64,000 nt of DNA. It comes from Massilia solisilvae. GTDB taxonomy: Bacteria; Pseudomonadota; Gammaproteobacteria; Burkholderiales; Burkholderiaceae_D. The stretch's first letter is position 1, and the number at the start of each line of letters is the position of its first letter. Shown here piece by piece: positions 44,940-53,638 of this stretch. The DNA lies in contig NZ_JANUGV010000006.1 of assembly GCF_024753215.1 (NCBI RefSeq), positions 1 through 64,000 of the forward strand. Direction: 5' to 3'. The notes beneath the pieces are model-generated. The model was not told the DNA's origin and did no database searches. It worked only from the letters and a program-made list of their open reading frames with translations. Made by a program: the position numbers and the translations under genes.

Positions 44940-46298
44940 TTATTTCTTCGGCACGAGGATCGCGCGGCGGTACATGCTGGTCAAAATCTGTTCCTGGAAA
45001 CGCGCCAGCGACGAGTATTTGCCCTTGTACGCCAGCGGATCGGTCGAGGTGCCGCCGACCAGCGCGACCATGCCGTTCTTGTTCTTCAGGTCGGCCACGA
45101 ACACCGACATGAGGCCGTAGGCGTCGCCCAGGTGGCCGACCGCTGCAAAGCCGCCGCCTTCCACCAGCCGGGTGTTGGTGGCGGGATCGTCCGGGAACTG
45201 CTCGTTGCCCAGGCCCCAGGCGTTGAACAGGCCGTCCAGCGAGTCGCCGTTGCCGCCCTTGCCGTCGTAGGTCCACTGGCGCGCGAACATCTGGTCCAGG
45301 CTCGACTGTTTCAATATCCGTGTGCCGTTGTGCACGCCGCCATTCATCAGCATCAGCATGACGGTGCCCATGTCGTGCGCCGAAATGCGCATGCCGCCGG
45401 TGGGGCTGAATGGCGTTGCGTTGGCGCCGATCACGTAATTGTCGATGCCGGCGGGCTGGCTCGGCGCGCGCGTGGAGTAGTCGTCCACTTGCGGCACCCA
45501 CGGGCCGGCCGGGTTCCATTGCGCGTTGTCGTCGGTGGCGCGCTTGCGGTACAGGGTGGCCAGCCTGGCCACGGCGCCGTTCGGCAGCTCGGCCGGGTTG
45601 TAGCCGGCGGACAGGCCCAGCGGCTGGATCAGCAGGCGCTGCATCAGCCGGTCGAAACGCTCGCCGGTCACGCGTTCCATGATGGTGCCGGTAATGCCCC
45701 AGCCAAGGTTGCAGTAAGTGAAATAGTCGCCTGGGCCCGCATTGCTGGCCCACATGCCGCCCTTGCCGTAAAGACGGGCGCCCGGCACCAGCACGTCCTT
45801 GAGCGCCGTGTCCGCGCCCCACGAATAGCCGACGTCGTCGCGCAGCGACGAGCGGTGCGACAGCAGGTGGCGCAGCGTGATCGGGCGGTCCGGGAAGTTG
45901 GGATTGCGCAGTGTGAAGCCCAGGTAGTCGGACACGTCGCGGTCCAGATCGACCTTGCCTTCCTCCGTCAGGCGCATCAGGCCCAGCGTGGTCATCATCT
46001 TGGAGATCGACGCGATCCGGAACAGCGTGTCGCGTTGCACCGGCTTGTCCGGCGCCGCGCCGTTGCCGTAGAAGCGCTGGCCAAACTGCTGCTCGTACAC
46101 TACCTTGCCGCCGCGGATCGCCAGCACCGACAGGCTCGCCAGCTCGCAGGCGCTGTCGTGAGCGATCGCCGCCAGTTCGGCGTCGAGCGCGTCGTCGCGC
46201 TTGGCGGGCGCGGCCTTGCCGCCCTTGCCCAATGCCATCACGGGACTGATGGTGCCCAGCAGTGCCAGGCCGAGCAGGGTGCGCTTGCGATGGTCCAT
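44940..46298 (-). CDS. Serine hydrolase (beta-lactamase class C/EstB-like, S12 family), exported
   Basis: A 452-residue protein. The ATG at 46298 with CCGGAG upstream starts a signal-like N-terminus (RTLLGLALLGTISPVMALG). The active-site SxxK is SISK at residues 97-100, the second motif YxN is YCN in YFTYCNLGWG, and the third is HLG (VGHLGDAYG) in place of KTG. This is the S12 esterase/DD-peptidase pattern. Substrates could be D-amino-acid peptides or esters. It faces away from the GntR gene at 46538, with a 239-bp shared intergenic region that contains TATAAC at 46432-46437 on the plus strand. Confidence 0.85.
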   Translation of the reverse strand: MDHRKRTLLGLALLGTISPVMALGKGGKAAPAKRDDALDAELAAIAHDSACELASLSVLAIRGGKVVYEQQFGQRFYGNGAAPDKPVQRDTLFRIASISKMMTTLGLMRLTEEGKVDLDRDVSDYLGFTLRNPNFPDRPITLRHLLSHRSSLRDDVGYSWGADTALKDVLVPGARLYGKGGMWASNAGPGDYFTYCNLGWGITGTIMERVTGERFDRLMQRLLIQPLGLSAGYNPAELPNGAVARLATLYRKRATDDNAQWNPAGPWVPQVDDYSTRAPSQPAGIDNYVIGANATPFSPTGGMRISAHDMGTVMLMLMNGGVHNGTRILKQSSLDQMFARQWTYDGKGGNGDSLDGLFNAWGLGNEQFPDDPATNTRLVEGGGFAAVGHLGDAYGLMSVFVADLKNKNGMVALVGGTSTDPLAYKGKYSSLARFQEQILTSMYRRAILVPKK

Positions 46299-46537
46299 GT
46301 GTCTTCTCCGGTAGTTTTTTGTGTGGCCGCAACGGCTCGTGCTGCGCCGAGCATACGGCGGTGTTGCCGGGCTTGCCAATGAATAGCCGTTCGCGCAGCA
46401 TAACCTTTCTGAATGCAAACGAATGGTTTGATATAACATCGCCTCATGCATGACCAAGTTTTTTTCATGCCGCCTGCGTGAAGTGCGCGCTTGTCGGGAC
46501 AGTAAACTTGGTGCAGCGGGGCAATCGCGGGGCAGCA

Positions 46538-47272
46538 ATGAGCACAGGATTCCAGATCGATCTGAACGACAATTCACCGCTGTACATGCAGGTCGCGCGC
46601 AAGCTGATCAAGGACGTGCGCGACGGCCTGTACCAGGTCGACCAGGCGCTGCCTTCCGAGCGCACCTTGTCGGAGCAGCTCGACGTCTCGCGCGTGACCG
46701 CGCGCAAGGCGATCGACCAGCTGGTCGAGCAGGGCCTGGTGGTGCGCCGGCGCGGCTCGGGCAACTACATCGCGCCGCGCATCGAGCAGCCGCTGTCGAA
46801 CTTGTCCAGTTTCTCCGAGCAGCTGCAGCAGCGCGGCTACCAGCCCAGTTCGCAATGGCTGCGGCGCGAGGTGGTGCTGGCCGACCCCGACGAGCAGCTT
46901 GCGCTCGGCCTGTCGCCCAACACCCGTGTCGCGCGGCTGGAACGCCTGCGCCTGGCGGATGAGCTGCCGATGGCCTACGAAGTGAGCGTGATCCCGGCCA
47001 CCGTGCTGCCGCGTCCCGAGGGCGTGAGCGGCTCGCTGTATGCACACCTGGACAAAACCGGCCACATGCCGGTGCGCGCGCTGCAGCACATCCGCGCGCT
47101 CAACGCGCCGGCCAAGCTGGCCGGCCAGCTGGAAGTGCCGGAGGGGCAGGCGGTGCTGTTCATCACCCGCGTGGGCTACCTGGAGTCGGGGCAGGCGGTG
47201 GAACTGACCCATTCGTACTGCCGCAGCGACCACTACGACTTCGTGGCCGAGATGCGGCGTCCGCCAGCATAA
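46538..47272 (+). CDS. GntR/HutC-family transcriptional regulator
   Basis: A 244-residue regulator. The N-terminal winged helix is visible (SPLYMQVARKLIKDVRDGLYQ, LPSERTLSEQLDVSRVTARKAIDQL, RRRGSGNYIAP). The C-terminal UTRA ligand domain starts at about 85 and ends with VELTHSYCRSDHYDFVAEMRR, which resembles NagR/YvoA proteins that sense phosphorylated amino sugars. It is the first gene of the peptidoglycan-recycling cluster and probably controls murQ 91 bp downstream. The ATG at 46538 gives the standard N-terminus; a GTG 60 bases earlier would add a non-conserved stretch. Confidence 0.88.
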   Translation: MSTGFQIDLNDNSPLYMQVARKLIKDVRDGLYQVDQALPSERTLSEQLDVSRVTARKAIDQLVEQGLVVRRRGSGNYIAPRIEQPLSNLSSFSEQLQQRGYQPSSQWLRREVVLADPDEQLALGLSPNTRVARLERLRLADELPMAYEVSVIPATVLPRPEGVSGSLYAHLDKTGHMPVRALQHIRALNAPAKLAGQLEVPEGQAVLFITRVGYLESGQAVELTHSYCRSDHYDFVAEMRRPPA

Positions 47273-47363
47273 CTTTTCGGAATGATGACGGCCGATCCTT
47301 TCATGGGAACACGTTGTCAATTGGTATTACACTGGTTTCATCCCCTCGTGCCTTCGTAACACC

Positions 47364-48245
47364 ATGCTCAAAACCGAAACCCCGGCTCACGACCACGCCC
47401 TGCTCGACCAATATCCGACCGCGGACCTGGTCAACGTGCTGGTGGACGACCAGCTCAACGCCGTCAACGCCGTACGCGCGGCCGCGCCGCGCATCGCCGC
47501 CGCCGTCACCGCCGCGCTGCCGCGGGTGGAAGCCGGTGGCCGCCTGATCTATGTCGGCGCCGGCACCTCGGGCCGCCTGGGCGTGCTCGACAGCGTGGAA
47601 CTGTACCCGACCTTCTCGTGGCCGCACGGCCGCGCGGTGGCGCTGCTGGCCGGCGGCACCGACGCGATGTTCGTCGCGGTCGAAGGCGCCGAGGACGACA
47701 TCGTGCAGGGCGCGGCCGACCTGAAATCGGTCAACGTTGGCAAGGACGACGTGGTGCTGTTGATCGCCGCATCGGGCGGCACGCCCTACGTGCTGGGCGC
47801 GCTGCGCGCCGCGCGCGAAGCCGGCGCGCTGACGATCGGTTTTGCCAACAACCCGGACGCCCCGGTGGCGAACGAGGCCGAGATCGGCGTCACGCTCGAC
47901 ACCGGCCCGGAAGTGATCTCCGGCAGCACCCGACTGAAGGCCGGAACCTCGCAAAAGATCGCGCTGAACACCTTTTCCAGCGCGCTGATGGTGCGGCTGA
48001 ACAAGGTTTATGGCAACCTGATGGTAGACTTGAAGGCTACCAACGCCAAGCTCGTGCGCCGCGCGATCCGCCTGACCTGCTTTGCGACCGGCGCCGACGA
48101 GGCCGCTGCGCGCGAGGTACTGGAACAGTGCGGTTTCCACGTCAAGGTCGCGATCGTGGCCCTGTCCAAGAACACCACCGTCGAGCAAGCTCGGGCCTTG
48201 CTGGACGCGGCGCACGGCAGCGTGCGCCAGGCACTGGCTGCATAA
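47364..48245 (+). CDS. murQ: N-acetylmuramic acid 6-phosphate etherase MurQ
   Basis: A 293-residue SIS-fold lyase that removes the lactyl ether from MurNAc-6-P to give GlcNAc-6-P. Key segments are LIYVGAGTSGRLGVLDSVE, whose Glu corresponds to one catalytic acid of E. coli MurQ, and VEGAEDD, which carries the other. Further family marks are IAASGGTPYVLGAL, SGSTRLKAGTSQKI and YGNLMVDLKATNAKL. The N-terminus is shorter than in E. coli and lacks the usual TE start. It follows the GntR gene by 91 bp. Confidence 0.92.
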   Translation: MLKTETPAHDHALLDQYPTADLVNVLVDDQLNAVNAVRAAAPRIAAAVTAALPRVEAGGRLIYVGAGTSGRLGVLDSVELYPTFSWPHGRAVALLAGGTDAMFVAVEGAEDDIVQGAADLKSVNVGKDDVVLLIAASGGTPYVLGALRAAREAGALTIGFANNPDAPVANEAEIGVTLDTGPEVISGSTRLKAGTSQKIALNTFSSALMVRLNKVYGNLMVDLKATNAKLVRRAIRLTCFATGADEAAAREVLEQCGFHVKVAIVALSKNTTVEQARALLDAAHGSVRQALAA

Positions 48246-48287
48246 GACGTGAACGGCGCCCCGGTCCTGCCCGGCCAAGAAAGAGTT

Positions 48288-49550
48288 ATGCAAGAAAAGC
48301 AAGCCCGGAACCCGTGGCTGTGGGTGCCTTCCGTCTATTTCAATCAGGCCGTTCCGTACGCCGTCGTGATGACCCTCGCGGGCGTCATGTACAAGGACCT
48401 GGGCCTGTCCAATCCCGAGATCACGCACTACACCAGCATGCTGTACCTGCCGTGGGTGATCAAGCCGCTGTGGTCGCCCGTGGTCGATATGTTCGGCACC
48501 AAGCGCCGCTGGACGGTGCTGCTGCAGCTGGTGGTGGCGCTGGCGCTGGGCGCGCTGGCCGGCGCCCTGCACGCGCCCAACTTCATCATCCTGTCGCTGG
48601 CCGCGCTGTGGGTCATGGCGATCAGCTCGGCCACGCATGACATCGCGGCGGACGGTTACTACATGCTGGGCCTGCGGCAAAAAGATCAGGCCGCCTTCGT
48701 GGGCGTGCGCAGCACCTTTTATCGCATTGCCAACCTGGTGGTGCAGGGGCCGCTGGTGGTGCTGGTGGGCGTGTTGACCCGTTCGGTGGGCGACGTGCGC
48801 ATGGCGTGGTCTACCGCGTTCCTGATCCTGGCGGTGCTGTTCGGCGTGCTGGTGGCATGGCACCAGTTCATCCTGCCGCGGCCGGCCGAGGACCACGCGG
48901 TCCGGTCCGGCAACCCGATCCAGGGCTTCATCGACACCTTTGTCTCGTTCTTCAAGAAGCGCGACATCTGGCTGATCCTCGGCTTCATCCTCACCTTCCG
49001 CCTGGGCGAGGCGCAGATCCTCAAGCTGGTCGCGCCGTTCCTGAAAGACCCGGTGTCGGCCGGCGGCCTGGGCCTGTCCAACGAGCAGTTTGGCGGCGCC
49101 TACGGCACCGTCGGCCTGGTCGCGCTGACCATCGGCGGCTTGTTCGGCGGCTGGCTGATCTCGCGCTGGGGCCTGAAGCGCTGCCTGTGGCTGATGGTGT
49201 TCGGCGTGCACCTGCCGGACCTGGTGTTCGTGTTCCTGTCGAGCGTCCAGCCGCAGAATTTTGCGCTGATCTCGGCGTGCCTGGCGGTCGAGCAGTTTGG
49301 CTACGGGTTCGGTTTCACCGCGATGATGCTGTACATGATCATGGTCTCCGAAGGCGAGCACAAGACCGCGCACTACGCGCTGTGCACCGGCCTGATGGCG
49401 CTGGGCATGATGGCGCCGGGCTACGTGAGCGGGGACATCCAGGCTTTCCTCGGGTATCGCAATTTCTTCATCTGGGCGTGCTTGTCCACGATTCCGGCGT
49501 TCATCATGGCGTCGCTGGTGAAGATCGATCCGGAGTTTGGCAAGAAATAA
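48288..49550 (+). CDS. AmpG-like MFS permease
   Basis: A 420-residue transporter with about twelve hydrophobic segments of the AmpG/PAT1-related major facilitator branch. Typical text is WVPSVYFNQAVPYAVV, YLPWVIKPLWSPVVDMFGTKRRW and SATHDIAADGYYM. AmpG imports anhydro-muropeptides from the periplasm, and in this operon import of muropeptides or N-acetylglucosamine is the likely role. The ATG at 48288 fits the topology, and an in-frame GTG at 48249 would add 13 polar residues. It lies 42 bp after murQ. Confidence 0.85.
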   Translation: MQEKQARNPWLWVPSVYFNQAVPYAVVMTLAGVMYKDLGLSNPEITHYTSMLYLPWVIKPLWSPVVDMFGTKRRWTVLLQLVVALALGALAGALHAPNFIILSLAALWVMAISSATHDIAADGYYMLGLRQKDQAAFVGVRSTFYRIANLVVQGPLVVLVGVLTRSVGDVRMAWSTAFLILAVLFGVLVAWHQFILPRPAEDHAVRSGNPIQGFIDTFVSFFKKRDIWLILGFILTFRLGEAQILKLVAPFLKDPVSAGGLGLSNEQFGGAYGTVGLVALTIGGLFGGWLISRWGLKRCLWLMVFGVHLPDLVFVFLSSVQPQNFALISACLAVEQFGYGFGFTAMMLYMIMVSEGEHKTAHYALCTGLMALGMMAPGYVSGDIQAFLGYRNFFIWACLSTIPAFIMASLVKIDPEFGKK

Positions 49551-49568
49551 CAACCACTAACAGCAGAA

Positions 49569-49680
49569 CCGTCGTCCCCGCGAAGGCGGGGACCCATGCT
49601 GAGTGTGCGTCGCCTGCGGCGTGTAAACGTGCAGTAGCGCAAGTGGTCTATGGGTTCCCGCCTCCGCGGGAACGACGGGC
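49569..49680. repeat. Complete REP pair
   Basis: The left arm CGTCGTCCCCGCGAAGGCGG continues into GGACCCATGCTGAG. The right arm starts TCTATGGGTTCCCGCC and ends GCGGGAACGACGGG. It is inserted between the AmpG-like and NagX-like genes of the recycling cluster. Confidence 0.85.
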
Positions 49681-49718
49681 AGGGGCTAACTAAATAAGAA
49701 CAACGGGGACTGTGCAGG

Positions 49719-50861
49719 ATGGGCGACACCAATGGCCGCTTGACTTCACTTGATGCATTTCGGGGCTTCACCATCGCCGGCATGGTGCTGGTGAACAATC
49801 CGGGCGACTGGGGTAACCTGTACTCCCAGCTCGAACACGCCAAGTGGAACGGCTGGACCTTCACCGACTGCATCTTCCCGTTCTTCCTGTTCATCACCGG
49901 CGTGTCGATGGCGCTGTCGCTCGGCCGCCTGGCCGCCGCCGGGGCCGACAAGCCGCGCCTGCTCGCCAAGCTGGCCCGGCGCGCCATGCTGATCTTCCTG
50001 ATCGGCTTCATCCTCAACTTCCTGCCGTACTTCAACATCGACAAGGTGCGCATCCCTGGCGTGCTGCAGCGCATCGCCCTGTGCACGCTGCTGGCCGCAC
50101 CGATCGTCGTGTACTGCCGCTGGCGCGCCCAGTTACTCATCATTACCGCCCTGCTGGCGCTGTACAGCGTGCTGATGCTCGCCGTACCGGTCCCCGGCAT
50201 CGGCGCCGGCGTGCTCGAGCCGGGCCAGGACTTCGGCGCCTGGATCGACCGCATGTTGCTGGGCAATCACATGTGGGTGCAGTCGAAGACCTGGGATCCC
50301 GAAGGCGTGGTCAGCACCTTGCCCGCCCTGTGCAGCCAGCTGTTCGGCGTGCTGGCCGGCCAGTGGCTGCTGGCCAAGGTGCCGCGCACCGAGCAGACCG
50401 TCTGGATGCTGCTCGCCGGCCTGCTGTTCCTGTGGCTTGGTGCAATTTTCGATACCATACTCATGCCGATCAACAAGAGCCTGTGGACACCATCCTACTG
50501 CCTGCTGATGACGGGCTGGGCGCTGGTGGTGTTTGCGAGTTTCTATTGGCTGCTGGACGTGAATCCCTACCCGGCCGTGCGCGAGGCCGCCGGCCGCTGG
50601 GCCAGGCCCTTCGTCATCTATGGCATGAACGCGCTGTTCGTGTTCGCCCTGTCCGGGTTCCTGGCCAAGATGTTCGGCTTCATCAAATTCGACCAGCCCG
50701 GTGGCGGCAAGGTCTCGCTCGGCAAGCTCTTGTATGCGCCGATCCGCGAGTTGCCGATCGGGCCGGTCAATACGTCGTTGTTGTACGCGCTGCTGTTCAA
50801 CCTGTTCATGTTCAGCCTGGCATGGTTCATGTGGCGCAAGAAGTGGTTCGTCAAAGTTTGA
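49719..50861 (+). CDS. nagX: NagX-like (COG4299/DUF5009) membrane protein
   Basis: A 380-residue inner-membrane protein with about ten hydrophobic segments. The N-terminal signature is LTSLDAFRGFTIAGMVLVNNPG and FTDCIFPFFLFITGVSMALSLG, shared with NagX and with heparan-alpha-glucosaminide N-acetyltransferases. NagX proteins are encoded with GlcNAc-use genes and are thought to acetylate or transport amino sugars across the membrane. An ATG at 49719 without a strong Shine-Dalgarno starts it 38 bp after the REP pair. The activity is unproven. Confidence 0.88.
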   Translation: MGDTNGRLTSLDAFRGFTIAGMVLVNNPGDWGNLYSQLEHAKWNGWTFTDCIFPFFLFITGVSMALSLGRLAAAGADKPRLLAKLARRAMLIFLIGFILNFLPYFNIDKVRIPGVLQRIALCTLLAAPIVVYCRWRAQLLIITALLALYSVLMLAVPVPGIGAGVLEPGQDFGAWIDRMLLGNHMWVQSKTWDPEGVVSTLPALCSQLFGVLAGQWLLAKVPRTEQTVWMLLAGLLFLWLGAIFDTILMPINKSLWTPSYCLLMTGWALVVFASFYWLLDVNPYPAVREAAGRWARPFVIYGMNALFVFALSGFLAKMFGFIKFDQPGGGKVSLGKLLYAPIRELPIGPVNTSLLYALLFNLFMFSLAWFMWRKKWFVKV

Positions 50862-50873
50862 GAAAAGGGAGCT

Positions 50874-52484
50874 GTGTTGCAGCCTGATTTGAAACGACGC
50901 GCGTTCGCGTTTGCAGGAGTCGCCAGTGCGCTGGCGTTGGGTGGATTGCTGGCCGCATGTACCACGCCGCCAAAGGCCACGGTGCCGGGCACGGTGCCCG
51001 CACAAGTGGCCAGTAGCGAACTGCCGCCGCCGGCGCCGCGCGAGTTCCGCGCCGCGTGGGTCTCGACCGTCGCCAACATCGACTGGCCGAGCAAGCAGAA
51101 CCTCTCGGCGCAGCAGCAGCAGCAGGAAGCGATCGCCATCCTCGACCGTGCCAAGGCACTGAACCTGAACGCGATCGTGCTGCAGGTGCGCCCGGCGGCC
51201 GATGCGATCTACCCGTCCAAGCTCGAGCCGTGGTCGGAATACCTGACCGGCGCGCAGGGCAAGGCGCCGCAGCCATGGTACGACCCGCTCAAGTTCTGGA
51301 TCACCGAGGCGCATGCGCGCGGGCTGGAGCTGCACGCCTGGTTCAATCCGTATCGCGCGCGCCACAACAATGCCAAGTCGCCGGCGGCCCCGAACCACAT
51401 TTCGCGCACCAATCCGGCGGCCGTGAAGAGCTACGGCAAGTTCCTGTGGATGGACCCGGGCGAGGAGTCAGCTTCCAAGCAGACGCTGGACGTGGTGCTG
51501 GACGTGGTCAAGCGCTATGACATCGACGGCGTGCACATCGACGACTACTTCTACCCGTACCCGATCGAGGCGCCCAGCGCGGCCGGCAACGATGCCGCGC
51601 TCGATGGCAAGGCAGGCAAGGCCGAGCTCGACTTCCCGGACCAGCCTTCGTGGCAGCGCTATGTTGCCAGCGGCGGCAAGCTGGACAAGGCATCGTGGCG
51701 GCGCGAAAACGTCAACCACCTGATCGAGCGTATGTACAAGGAGATCCACGAGGAAAAACGCTGGGTGCGCTTCGGCATCAGCCCGTTCGGCCTGGGCCGC
51801 CCGGACCGGCGTCCGCCCGGCATCTCCGGCTTTTCCCAATACGACAAGCTGTACGCCGACGCCGAGACCTGGCTGCAGAATGGCTGGCTGGACTACCTGT
51901 CGCCGCAGCTGTACTGGCCGATGTCGCAGACGGCGCAGGCGTACGACGTGCTGCTGGACTACTGGATCGGGCAGAACACGCAGGGCCGCCACGTGTGGCC
52001 GGGCCTGTTCACCAGCCGCATCGGCGCGCCCAGCAAGGATTACCAGCCGCAGGAGATCATCCAGCAGATCGGCGTGGCGCGCTCGCGGCCGGGTGCCGGT
52101 GGGCATGTGCACTTCAGCATGGTCACGCTGATGGAAAACCGCAAGGGCATCGACGACCAGTTGACGGCAGGTCACTACGCGCAGCCGGCGCTGGTGCCGG
52201 CCTCGCCGTGGCTGGGCAATACGCCGCCGGCGCTGCCGAAGGTAAGCGCGGCGCGCGCCGGCAATGCCGTCAAGTTGAAGATGGTGCCGGGCAAGGCCGA
52301 TGCCGTGTACGCGGTGTGGTCGCGCTATGGCAGCCAGTGGCGCTTCGCGGTCGCGTCGGCCGGGCAGGCAACGGTGACGGTGGCCGACGATGCAACGCTG
52401 GGGCAGGCCGATGCGGTGTTCGTGAGCGCGGTCGATCGCCTTGGCAACGAGAGCGAGCGCATTCAAGTCTGGCGCAAGAGTTGA
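50874..52484 (+). CDS. GHL10-type (DUF187) glycoside-hydrolase-like lipoprotein
   Basis: A 536-residue lipoprotein (lipobox LLAAC near residue 29). Starting at residue 55, REFRAAWVSTVANIDWPSKQNL opens the GHL10 barrel, which continues with NLNAIVLQVRPAADAIYPS, GLELHAWFNPYRA, VVKRYDIDGVHIDDYFYPYP and a C-terminal Ig-like tail (AVYAVWSRYGSQWRF). Candidate acids lie in HIDDYF. Members (YngK-like) act on peptidoglycan-related glycans in known cases; the substrate here is unproven. A GTG start with GGGAG upstream lies 12 bp after nagX, so the two are one transcript. Confidence 0.87.
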   Translation: MLQPDLKRRAFAFAGVASALALGGLLAACTTPPKATVPGTVPAQVASSELPPPAPREFRAAWVSTVANIDWPSKQNLSAQQQQQEAIAILDRAKALNLNAIVLQVRPAADAIYPSKLEPWSEYLTGAQGKAPQPWYDPLKFWITEAHARGLELHAWFNPYRARHNNAKSPAAPNHISRTNPAAVKSYGKFLWMDPGEESASKQTLDVVLDVVKRYDIDGVHIDDYFYPYPIEAPSAAGNDAALDGKAGKAELDFPDQPSWQRYVASGGKLDKASWRRENVNHLIERMYKEIHEEKRWVRFGISPFGLGRPDRRPPGISGFSQYDKLYADAETWLQNGWLDYLSPQLYWPMSQTAQAYDVLLDYWIGQNTQGRHVWPGLFTSRIGAPSKDYQPQEIIQQIGVARSRPGAGGHVHFSMVTLMENRKGIDDQLTAGHYAQPALVPASPWLGNTPPALPKVSAARAGNAVKLKMVPGKADAVYAVWSRYGSQWRFAVASAGQATVTVADDATLGQADAVFVSAVDRLGNESERIQVWRKS

Positions 52485-52503
52485 TTTGCATTGTTAGCTT
52501 AAG

Positions 52504-52587
52504 CACGTCGTTCCCGCGCAGGCGGGAACCCATAGACAGCTTGACTGCACGCTCAGCATGGGTTCCCGCCTCCGCGGGAACGACGGG
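52504..52587. repeat. Complete REP pair, compact form
   Basis: The left arm CGTCGTTCCCGCGCAGGCGG continues into GAACCCATAGACAG. The right arm is CAGCATGGGTTCCCGC with terminal CGGGAACGACGGG. Only about 20 bases separate the arms, less than in other copies. It interrupts the cluster between the GHL10 gene and the kinase gene. Confidence 0.85.
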
Positions 52588-52684
52588 TTAGAGCGAACAA
52601 TTTTGTCTCCATAACCTTTTTTCATGCACGCAACGCGAGACGTCATTCGTGCCGACCCCGGCTTGGAAGTACACTCGCACGATT

Positions 52685-53620
52685 ATGTTGAACCAGGAAA
52701 CCGAACAGGATAGTGGCATTGGCCTGGGCATCGACGCCGGCGGCACCCAGACCCGCTGGGCCTTGGCCGCGCCGGGCGGCACGATCATCGCTTCCGGCCA
52801 TGTGGCGGGCCTGTCCGCGCTGCAGATGAGCAGCGAGGCCGGCCGCCAGGCCGTTCACGCCACCTTCTCCGAACTGGCGCGCGAAGTGCTCAGCCACGCT
52901 CGCCCCGGCCGCGTGCGCGCGGGCCTGACCGGCTTTGGCGGCGATGGCGAACAATTGCAGCGCTGGCTGGCCGAGCTGTTCCAGGTGTCGCCGCGCTGCG
53001 TGAAGCTGTGTAACGACATCGAGATCGCCTACCTGGCCAGCTTTGCGCCCGGCGAGGGCTACCTGGTCTATGCCGGCACCGGCTCGATCGGCGCGTTCAT
53101 CGATGGCGACGGCAAGTTCCACCGCGCGGGCGGGCGCGGCGTCATGCTCGACGATGGCGGCGGCGGCTTCTGGATCGCGCGCGAGGCGCTGCGCCACATC
53201 TGGCGCAACGAGGACGAAGAGCCCGGCTGCTGGCAAAACTCGCCGATGGCGCAGGCCGTGTTCGACTACATCGGCGGCCACGACTGGTCGCTGTCGCGCC
53301 AGTTCATTTACGCGCAGGAGCGCGGCGAAGTCGGCAAGCTGGCGCTCGCCGTTGCCGCGTCCGCCGGGCAGGATCCGGCCGCCGAGCGTATCCTGTGCGA
53401 AGCCGGCCAGGAACTTGCGCGCCTGGCGCTGGCGCTGGCCAACCGTTTCGGCCCGCGCCCGGTGGCGCTGGCTGGCCGCGCGTCCGAACTGCATCCTTCG
53501 ATCGCCGCGTCGATGCGCGTCGCGCTGCCGCCCGACACCAAGCTGGTGCATACCGGCAGCCAGGCCCATTTCGCCGCAGCCCGGCTGGCCGCCAGCCCGG
53601 CGCCGAGCCCCAACCATTAA
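52685..53620 (+). CDS. BadF/BadG-family ATPase, likely N-acetylglucosamine kinase
   Basis: A 311-residue actin-like ATPase. The phosphate-1 motif is LGIDAGGTQTRWALA (DAGGT at residues 17-21). The adenosine region includes GYLVYAGTGSIGAFI, and GLTGFGGDGEQL and GRASELHPSIAAS are typical of the GlcNAc-kinase branch of the BadF family. It would phosphorylate amino sugars released by the cluster's hydrolases, feeding MurQ products into GlcNAc-6-P metabolism. The ATG at 52685 is chosen. A TACACT box nine bases upstream leaves almost no leader. Confidence 0.85.
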   Translation: MLNQETEQDSGIGLGIDAGGTQTRWALAAPGGTIIASGHVAGLSALQMSSEAGRQAVHATFSELAREVLSHARPGRVRAGLTGFGGDGEQLQRWLAELFQVSPRCVKLCNDIEIAYLASFAPGEGYLVYAGTGSIGAFIDGDGKFHRAGGRGVMLDDGGGGFWIAREALRHIWRNEDEEPGCWQNSPMAQAVFDYIGGHDWSLSRQFIYAQERGEVGKLALAVAASAGQDPAAERILCEAGQELARLALALANRFGPRPVALAGRASELHPSIAASMRVALPPDTKLVHTGSQAHFAAARLAASPAPSPNH

Positions 53621-53638
53621 TCAACCTGAGTGTTCACG

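Noticed and set aside
47321..47340. TTGGTATTACACTGGT before murQ as a NagQ/NagR-type operator
   Set aside because: It recalls a TGGTATTACCA-like amino-sugar regulator site, but its right half is not complementary and there is no second copy upstream of the kinase or the GntR gene.
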